10,577 nt of DNA from an uncultured Rikenellaceae bacterium (GTDB taxonomy: Bacteria; Bacteroidota; Bacteroidia; Bacteroidales; Rikenellaceae): NCBI GenBank assembly GCA_947054185.1, contig CAMRVW010000074.1, positions 1 through 10,577 on the forward strand, in the 5' to 3' direction. The position numbers were made by a program, and so were the translations under genes. Shown here one piece after another: positions 5,964-10,577 of the stretch (position 1 is the first letter of the stretch; each line of letters begins with the position of its first letter). The notes under the pieces are model-generated. The model was not told the origin of the DNA. It worked only from the letters and a program-made list of their open reading frames with translations, and ran no database searches.

Positions 5964-8105
5964 ATGTATAACGCAACACAGAAAGTTATCGATCTCGGCG
6001 ACGGTCGCCGCATCGAAATCGAGACAGGCAAGCTGGCCAAACAAGCCGACGGTTCTGTCGTCGTCAAACAAGGCAACACCATGCTCCTGGCCACCGTTGT
6101 GGCAGCCAAAGAGGCCAAAGAGGGTGTTGACTTCATGCCTCTTCAGGTCGAGTATAAAGAGAAGTATGCCTCTATAGGCCGCTTCCCCGGGGGCTTCCTC
6201 AAGCGCGAGGCCCGTCCTTCCGATTACGAGATACTCATATCGCGCCTTATAGACCGCGCCTTGCGTCCCCTCTTCCCGTCAGACTATCATGCAGATGTCT
6301 TCGTTACGGTCAACCTCATATCGGCAGAGGCCGACACCCAGCCCGACGCATTGGCCGGTCTGGCGGCATCGGCAGCCCTCGCCGTGTCTGACATACCCTT
6401 CGGCGGCCCCATATCGGAGGTGCGCGTGGCACGTGTCGACGGCAAGCTGAAGATCAACCCCCTGCTCTCTGAGATGGAGCGCGCCGACATAGACATAATG
6501 GTGGGCGCCACCTATGACAACATCCTCATGGTCGAGGGCGAGATGAAAGAGGTCAGCGAGGCCGACATGCTCGAGGCCATCAAGTTCGCCCACGAGGAGA
6601 TCAAGAAGCACTGCCTGGTGCAGATGGAGCTCAGCCGCGAGCTCGGCAAAGATGTCAAACGCACCTATTGCCACGAGACCAACGACGAGGAGCTCAAAGC
6701 CAAAGTCATAGCCGACACTTACGACAAGGTCTATGCCATAGCCCGCGCCACCAGCACCAAACACGAGCGTTCGGAGAAGTTCGACGCCGTGGAGGAGGAG
6801 TTCCTCTCCCAGTACGACGAAGAGGAGCGCGCAGAGAAAGAGCCTCTGATCAAACGATACTTCCACGATTTCGTTCTCAAGAAGGCAATGCGCAACATGA
6901 TACTCGACGAGGGCATACGCCTCGACGGACGCGCCACCGACCAGATACGTCCCATCTGGTGCGAGGTCGGATACCTTCCCTCGGCACACGGCTCGGCCAT
7001 ATTCACCCGCGGCGAGACCCAGTCGCTCACCACTGTAACCCTCGGCACCAAGATGGACGAGAAACAGATAGACGAGGTGCTCTTCCAAGGCTCGGAGCAG
7101 TTTGTGCTCCACTATAACTTCCCGCCGTTCTCAACAGGCGAGGCACGTCCCGCCCGCAGCCTCTCGCGCCGCGAGGTGGGCCACGGCAACCTTGCCCTGC
7201 GCGCCCTCAAAAACATGGTGCCGCTGGGAGAAGAGAACCCCTATGCCGTGCGCGTGGTCTCTGACATACTCGAGTCTAACGGCTCGTCGTCAATGGCAAC
7301 GGTATGTGCCGGCACACTGGCCCTCATGGATGCCGGCGTGAAGCTCAAAAAGCCCGTTTCAGGTATCGCCATGGGCCTTATCACCGACACCGAGAGCGGC
7401 AAATATGCCGTCCTGTCAGACATCCTCGGCGATGAAGACCACCTGGGCGACATGGACTTCAAGGTCACCGGTACCAAAGACGGCATCACCGCCACCCAGA
7501 TGGACATCAAGGTGGACGGCCTCTCGTACGAGGTGCTGGCCAAGGCTTTGGAACAGGCACGTCAGGGCCGTCTGCACATCTTGGGCAAGATACTCGACAC
7601 CATCGCCGAGCCGCGCGCCGATTACAAGCCTCAGGTTCCCCGCGTCACCCGCCTCTATATCGCCACCGACTTCATAGGTGCCGTGATAGGCCCGGGCGGC
7701 AAGGTGATACAGGATATACAGAAGACCACCAACAGCACCATCACCATCACCGAAGAGGAGGGCCGCGGCGTGGTCGACATCTTCGCAACGGACAAAGAGT
7801 CGATGGATGCTGCCATTGCGCGCGTCAAGGCTCTCACCACCGTTCCCGAGGTGGGCGAGGTGTACCACGGCAAGATACGCTCTATCATGCCCTTCGGTGC
7901 ATTCGTCGAGATAATACCCGGCAAGGACGGCCTCATGCACATCTCTGAGATAGAGCACCGTCGCTTCGAAACCATGGAAGAGACCGGGCTCAAAGAGGGC
8001 GACATGATAGACGTCAAACTGCTCGACATCGACGCCAAGAGCGGCAAACTCAAACTCTCTCACAAGGCCCTCATTCCCAAGCCCGAGAAGAGCGAGAAAA
8101 AATAA
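5964..8105 (+). CDS. pnp: Polyribonucleotide nucleotidyltransferase (PNPase)
   Basis: Phosphorolytic 3'-to-5' exoribonuclease, a trimeric ring enzyme of mRNA decay that can also add nucleotides. The 713-residue product is full length. It has a first RNase PH domain with RFPGGFLKREARPSDYEIL (about residues 73-91), an all-alpha linker (about 215-310), a second RNase PH domain with FTRGETQSL and the catalytic acidic motif DILGDEDHLGDMDF (486-499), a KH domain with the GxxG loop IGPGGK (575-580), and an S1 domain starting at GEVYHGKIRSIMPFGAFVE (about 631-649). The short Lys/Glu tail (PKPEKSEKK) has no extra domain. The ATG at 5964 follows A/T-rich sequence and MYNATQKVIDLGDG is a normal N terminus. 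It is apparently transcribed alone, away from rpsO, its common neighbour in proteobacteria. Confidence 0.98.
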   Translation: MYNATQKVIDLGDGRRIEIETGKLAKQADGSVVVKQGNTMLLATVVAAKEAKEGVDFMPLQVEYKEKYASIGRFPGGFLKREARPSDYEILISRLIDRALRPLFPSDYHADVFVTVNLISAEADTQPDALAGLAASAALAVSDIPFGGPISEVRVARVDGKLKINPLLSEMERADIDIMVGATYDNILMVEGEMKEVSEADMLEAIKFAHEEIKKHCLVQMELSRELGKDVKRTYCHETNDEELKAKVIADTYDKVYAIARATSTKHERSEKFDAVEEEFLSQYDEEERAEKEPLIKRYFHDFVLKKAMRNMILDEGIRLDGRATDQIRPIWCEVGYLPSAHGSAIFTRGETQSLTTVTLGTKMDEKQIDEVLFQGSEQFVLHYNFPPFSTGEARPARSLSRREVGHGNLALRALKNMVPLGEENPYAVRVVSDILESNGSSSMATVCAGTLALMDAGVKLKKPVSGIAMGLITDTESGKYAVLSDILGDEDHLGDMDFKVTGTKDGITATQMDIKVDGLSYEVLAKALEQARQGRLHILGKILDTIAEPRADYKPQVPRVTRLYIATDFIGAVIGPGGKVIQDIQKTTNSTITITEEEGRGVVDIFATDKESMDAAIARVKALTTVPEVGEVYHGKIRSIMPFGAFVEIIPGKDGLMHISEIEHRRFETMEETGLKEGDMIDVKLLDIDAKSGKLKLSHKALIPKPEKSEKK

Positions 8106-8129
8106 GACACCCGTAAAATCGACATTGTG

Positions 8130-8149
8130 CGGCCCTGAAAAAGAGGCCG
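8130..8149 (+). other. Short hairpin after pnp
   Basis: CGGCC (8130-8134) pairs with GGCCG (8145-8149) around an A-rich ten-base loop, with a possible extra T-A pair if one C is bulged. It lies 24 bases after the pnp stop and has no T-run. It may contribute to 3'-end stability of the pnp mRNA. Confidence 0.3.
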
Positions 8150-8177
8150 AGACAAACCGAATGACGAATACCTCACA

Positions 8178-8213
8178 AACGGAGCCGTGCGACACTTGTC
8201 GCACGGCTCCGTT
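8178..8213 (+). terminator. Perfect 16-bp hairpin downstream of pnp, no T-run
   Basis: AACGGAGCCGTGCGAC (8178-8193) and its exact complement GTCGCACGGCTCCGTT (8198-8213) flank an ACTT loop. It is the strongest stem in the window by length, about 70 bases after the pnp stop. The usual U-tract is missing on both strands, so it may be an atypical terminator, a processed 3'-end structure or a protein-binding site. Confidence 0.5.
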
Positions 8214-8406
8214 GATATCTGCACCGCGAGATAACGACACTCACACAAAAATATTTCACACCGCCGGCCTGACGGGAAAGTTTTTGGCAGACTTTTTGCG
8301 ACGTTACCGGTTATCTGCAAACCGACTTACGCCAAAAAGAAGATGATACGATTTAAAAAAGAACTCTCTTTTAGTACAAAATGTGCGTACTTTAAAATAT
8401 AAATGT
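8214..8406. other. Intergenic stretch without recognised gene
   Basis: This is part of the 377-bp gap between pnp and the lipoprotein gene. I see no convincing coding sequence; the short frame at 8125-8346 starts inside the pnp 3' hairpins and has no family resemblance. The one feature is AGTAC (8373-8377) with its complement GTACT (8387-8391), a short dyad 16 bases upstream of the -7 element of the next gene. Confidence 0.4.
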
Positions 8407-8414
8407 TATATTTG
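8407..8414 (+). promoter_or_regulatory. -7 element of the lipoprotein gene
   Basis: TATATTTG matches TAnnTTTG exactly. There is no TTTG at the -33 distance, where the AGTAC/GTACT dyad lies instead. The predicted leader is about 60 bases, A-rich, containing GAAGGAAAG well upstream of the ATG. Confidence 0.65.
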
Positions 8415-8482
8415 CGCCAAATATCCTAACGAAGGAAAGAAGATTAAAAAATAGTAAAAAACCAACTAATTTAAATTTCACT

Positions 8483-10198
8483 ATGAAAAAGTTTGTTAAA
8501 CTTGGTCTTGCGCTCGCCTCTATGGCTCTCGTGCTGACAAGCTGCGACTGCTTTAAGAAGTATGCAAAAAAAGCAGACACCGTGGCTGTTTCATGCTCAC
8601 CGACCGTATTGAGCCTGAAGGGTGACGTTGTTACCGCCACTTACACCGTGGAGTTCCCCGCAAAGGTATTCCCCAAGAAAGGTGTTGCCAAAATAATCCC
8701 CGTTCTCAAATACGAAGGTGGCGAGATCGTGGGTACACCCAAATATATTCAGGGTGAGAGCGTGAAAGACAACTATGAGGTTATCAGCAACGCAAACGGC
8801 GGTTCTTTCACTCACACCGTCTCTTTCCCTTACCGTCCCGAGGCCAAATTGGCGACTCTCGAGCTCCGCATGGAGGGCAAATGCTGCAGCAAAGACTGCG
8901 CTGACGTTGAGTTTACCGAGCGTCCCGAAACTTACGTTTTGGCAGAGGGCGTGAGCACCATTCAGCTCTTGGCTGACGACTTCGCTCGTTTGGTTATCGC
9001 TCCCGACCAGTTCAAACGTATCACCACCGAGACCGAAGAGGCTAAGGTTATGTTCCTTGTAAACCAGTCTAACGTTCGCAACAACCAGATCAACTCTGCA
9101 GACATCAAGGCTTTGCAGCAGTTCATCAAAGACAACGCGGGCAAGGACAGAAGAACCCTCAGCGACCTTTACACCAAGGCTTACGCTTCACCCGAAGGCC
9201 CCGTGGCATTGAACAACCGTCTCTCTAAAGAGCGTGGCAAGAACACTCACACCGCGTTGAGCAAGAAGTTCAAGAAAGACAAGATGCCTATCGCCCCCAC
9301 TTTCGACGTTGACGCCTTGGGCGAAGACTGGGACGGTTTCCAGCAGTTGGTTGCCGCATCTGACATACCCGAGAAGGATGTTATCCTCCAGATTCTTCAG
9401 ATGTACTCTGACCCCGTTAAACGCGATCAGGAGATCAAAAACATGTCTCAGGTGTTCTCTATTCTCAAAGAGAAGATTCTTCCCGAGCTTCGTCGCAGCA
9501 AACTTATCATGAGTGTCGACATCGAAGGTCTCTCTGACGATGAGCTCAGAGCAGCCGTCAACTCAGACATCAACTCTCTCAAACTCGAGGAGATGCTTTA
9601 CGCTGCAACCCTCTTCGGCGACAACGCAACCAAAGAGAGAATATACTCTGCCGTAACCAAGAAATACCCCAAATGCTATCGCGGTTGGAACAACCTCGGC
9701 GTGGTTCTGGCAAGACAAGGCAAGATCAACGATGCTAAAAACGCTATCGCAAAAGCTGCCGACATCAACGCTTCTTCTTCAGAAGTTGCCAACAACCTCG
9801 GTGTGATCGCCCTTTACGAAGGCAACAAGGCTGAGGCTAAGAAATATCTTGGCAGCATCAACAGCGCTGAGGCCAAATACAACATGGGCCTGGTTTACCT
9901 CCAGGAGGGCAATTACGAGGCTGCCGTTAAGGTTCTCAACGGTTACAACCTCGCAGTGGCAGAGACTTGCAACGGCAACTTGGCTAACGCTAAGAACATC
10001 CTTGCTAAAGACAACTCTGCAAAGGCTTGCTATCTCAAAGCCCTCATTGCAGCTAAAGAAGGCAACAAGGCAACCATGCTCTCTAACCTCAACGCTGCTG
10101 TTAAACAAAACAGCCAGTACGCACAGGAGGCTCTCACTGAAATAGACTTCGCGCCCTATTTCGAAGAGACTGAGTTCGTTGCTATCGTCAGAAAATAA
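8483..10198 (+). CDS. Lipoprotein with OmpA-like middle domain and C-terminal TPR region
   Basis: A 571-residue envelope protein. MKKFVKLGLALASMALVLTSC is a lipoprotein signal with lipidated Cys21. Residues about 32-160 are beta-rich (FPAKVFPKKG, PVLKYEGGE) and include extra cysteines at CCSKDC. Residues about 180-265 look OmpA-like: YASPEG (234-239) followed by NNRLSKERG (244-252). The SPEG form replaces the usual peptidoglycan-binding HTD motif, while the later Arg (251) is kept. A helical segment with ILPELRRS follows, then TPR-like repeats from about 398 to 560 (GWNNLGVVLARQGKINDA, VANNLGVIALYEGNKAEA, YNMGLVYLQEGNYEAA). Similar proteins occur in Bacteroidota, often as TPR or DUF3868-like proteins; the exact role is unknown. 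Frequent AAC, GAC, AAG and ATC codons and few ATA, unlike its neighbours, suggest strong expression. It is monocistronic, with its own promoter and terminator. Its outer-membrane location is inferred. Confidence 0.88.
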   Translation: MKKFVKLGLALASMALVLTSCDCFKKYAKKADTVAVSCSPTVLSLKGDVVTATYTVEFPAKVFPKKGVAKIIPVLKYEGGEIVGTPKYIQGESVKDNYEVISNANGGSFTHTVSFPYRPEAKLATLELRMEGKCCSKDCADVEFTERPETYVLAEGVSTIQLLADDFARLVIAPDQFKRITTETEEAKVMFLVNQSNVRNNQINSADIKALQQFIKDNAGKDRRTLSDLYTKAYASPEGPVALNNRLSKERGKNTHTALSKKFKKDKMPIAPTFDVDALGEDWDGFQQLVAASDIPEKDVILQILQMYSDPVKRDQEIKNMSQVFSILKEKILPELRRSKLIMSVDIEGLSDDELRAAVNSDINSLKLEEMLYAATLFGDNATKERIYSAVTKKYPKCYRGWNNLGVVLARQGKINDAKNAIAKAADINASSSEVANNLGVIALYEGNKAEAKKYLGSINSAEAKYNMGLVYLQEGNYEAAVKVLNGYNLAVAETCNGNLANAKNILAKDNSAKACYLKALIAAKEGNKATMLSNLNAAVKQNSQYAQEALTEIDFAPYFEETEFVAIVRK

Positions 10199-10218
10199 TC
10201 TGAGCCGAACGAATAACC

Positions 10219-10253
10219 AAAGGCCGCACCGCTGGTGCGGCCTTTTCTTTTTT
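10219..10253 (+). terminator. Intrinsic terminator of the lipoprotein gene
   Basis: A perfect 12-bp stem (AAAGGCCGCACC with GGTGCGGCCTTT) and a GCT loop are followed by TCTTTTTT. It lies 20 bases after the stop codon. The A-run and T-run on both sides make weak bidirectional activity possible. Confidence 0.93.
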
Positions 10254-10360
10254 ATCATACCCGCAGTCGACCCTATTACAATGCCCGGACAACCGGAAAT
10301 GCCACGCCTGCTTCATGTTCCACCCCATAACTTCATCACACCATCACCTCCTCCCCGTTG

Positions 10361-10522
10361 CGACCGACCGCAGGTCGACCCACACCGCGGTCTGAGGAAC
10401 GAAAACCGCACACTCTTACTTGTATCCGGCATAACGAAGTGTGGAGTAAACACAAGTTCCTTGTGAACGGGACGACCCAAGGAGTCCCGAGCGGCCCGAA
10501 GCCTCCCCCAACGGAGGGCCGC
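10361..10522. other. Hairpin-rich non-coding stretch, candidate structured RNA or intergenic repeat
   Basis: I see no convincing gene in the last 324 bases. The stretch holds a row of perfect stems: GACCGC/GCGGTC (10366-10371 with 10387-10392), CACACT/AGTGTG (10409-10414 with 10438-10443), CACAAG/CTTGTG with a 3-base loop (10451-10465), CGGGAC/GTCCCG (10468-10473 with 10484-10489), and GCGGC-CCTCC/GGAGG-GCCGC with a bulge (10491-10522). ACTTGT (10418-10423) could also pair with ACAAGT (10452-10457), competing with two of these. It does not match tRNA, tmRNA, RNase P or SRP RNA as I know them. The strand is undecided; a leader for a gene beyond the window, a small RNA or a repeated element are all possible. 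Confidence 0.4.
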
Positions 10523-10577
10523 AACATCGCACAGCAATATATAAGCGCAGTGATTAAAGCACCCTGCCACCTCTCAT

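Noticed and set aside
6279..7112. Long minus-strand open frame inside pnp (and another at 7416-8240)
   Set aside because: Both are antisense shadows of the GC-rich pnp coding sequence; they have no start context and a composition typical of reversed codons.
8125..8346. Plus-strand 73-codon frame after pnp
   Set aside because: It crosses the perfect 16-bp hairpin, has no recognisable family and no promoter or start signal.
10491..10522. Possible tRNA-like or rRNA-like element
   Set aside because: The stem is strong, but there is no anticodon arm, T-loop GTTCRA motif or other conserved tRNA or rRNA sequence around it.
10313..10570. Minus-strand open frame of 85 codons at the right end, and a plus-strand one at 10179-10466
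   Set aside because: Both are rich in Arg, Gly, Ser and Cys with no domain, start signal or promoter. The stretch is better explained by its RNA-like stems. The plus-strand frame also runs through the lipoprotein gene's terminator. A conserved small protein cannot be wholly excluded.

Overview
The window looks like a chromosomal segment of a member of the Bacteroidales (phylum Bacteroidota). The coding sequences read as Bacteroidota homologues, including an L27 that starts directly at MAHKKG, a porin with an FWSYRY...KSFQDQYKFGSSAD signature and a TPR/OmpA-like lipoprotein. Most genes are preceded by the phylum's housekeeping promoter element TAnnTTTG (-7), sometimes with a TTTG -33 box, and not by E. 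coli-type -35/-10 boxes. Shine-Dalgarno sequences are mostly weak or absent. I cannot name a genus.

Layout. Positions 1-590 hold rpsO (S15) on the minus strand with a strong terminator (89-113) and an upstream region rich in short repeats. manA (minus, 591-1565) lies behind it. A 268-bp divergent gap containing a large inverted repeat separates manA from the plus-strand rplU-rpmA operon (1834-2424), which ends in a textbook terminator. A minus-strand two-component pair follows: the response regulator gene (3938-4627) overlaps the histidine kinase gene (2518-3954) by 17 bp. Across a 181-bp divergent control region lies a porin-like outer-membrane beta-barrel gene (plus, 4809-5774). That control region carries two near-identical blocks spaced 34 bp apart, placed where a regulator of the porin would bind. 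Next come pnp (polynucleotide phosphorylase, plus, 5964-8105), followed by two hairpins, and a 571-residue lipoprotein gene (8483-10198) with an OmpA-like middle and a C-terminal TPR region, closed by a strong terminator. The last 324 bases have no convincing gene but contain a series of perfect short stems, so they may be a structured RNA, a leader or an intergenic repeat.

How the genes fit together. rpsO, rplU, rpmA and pnp are core translation and RNA-turnover genes, and manA links fructose-6-phosphate to mannose metabolism. The most self-contained module is histidine kinase, response regulator and divergent porin, whose shared control region suggests that the kinase senses an envelope or nutrient signal and adjusts outer-membrane permeability. 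The signal is unknown; phosphate is one hypothesis only. I see no mobile element, CRISPR array, tRNA or rRNA, and no clear sign of recent gene transfer. Most of the window is ordinary core genome. The points that deserve a second look are mainly non-coding: the direct repeats before the porin, the hairpin cluster at the right end, and the repeats before rpsO and between manA and rplU.
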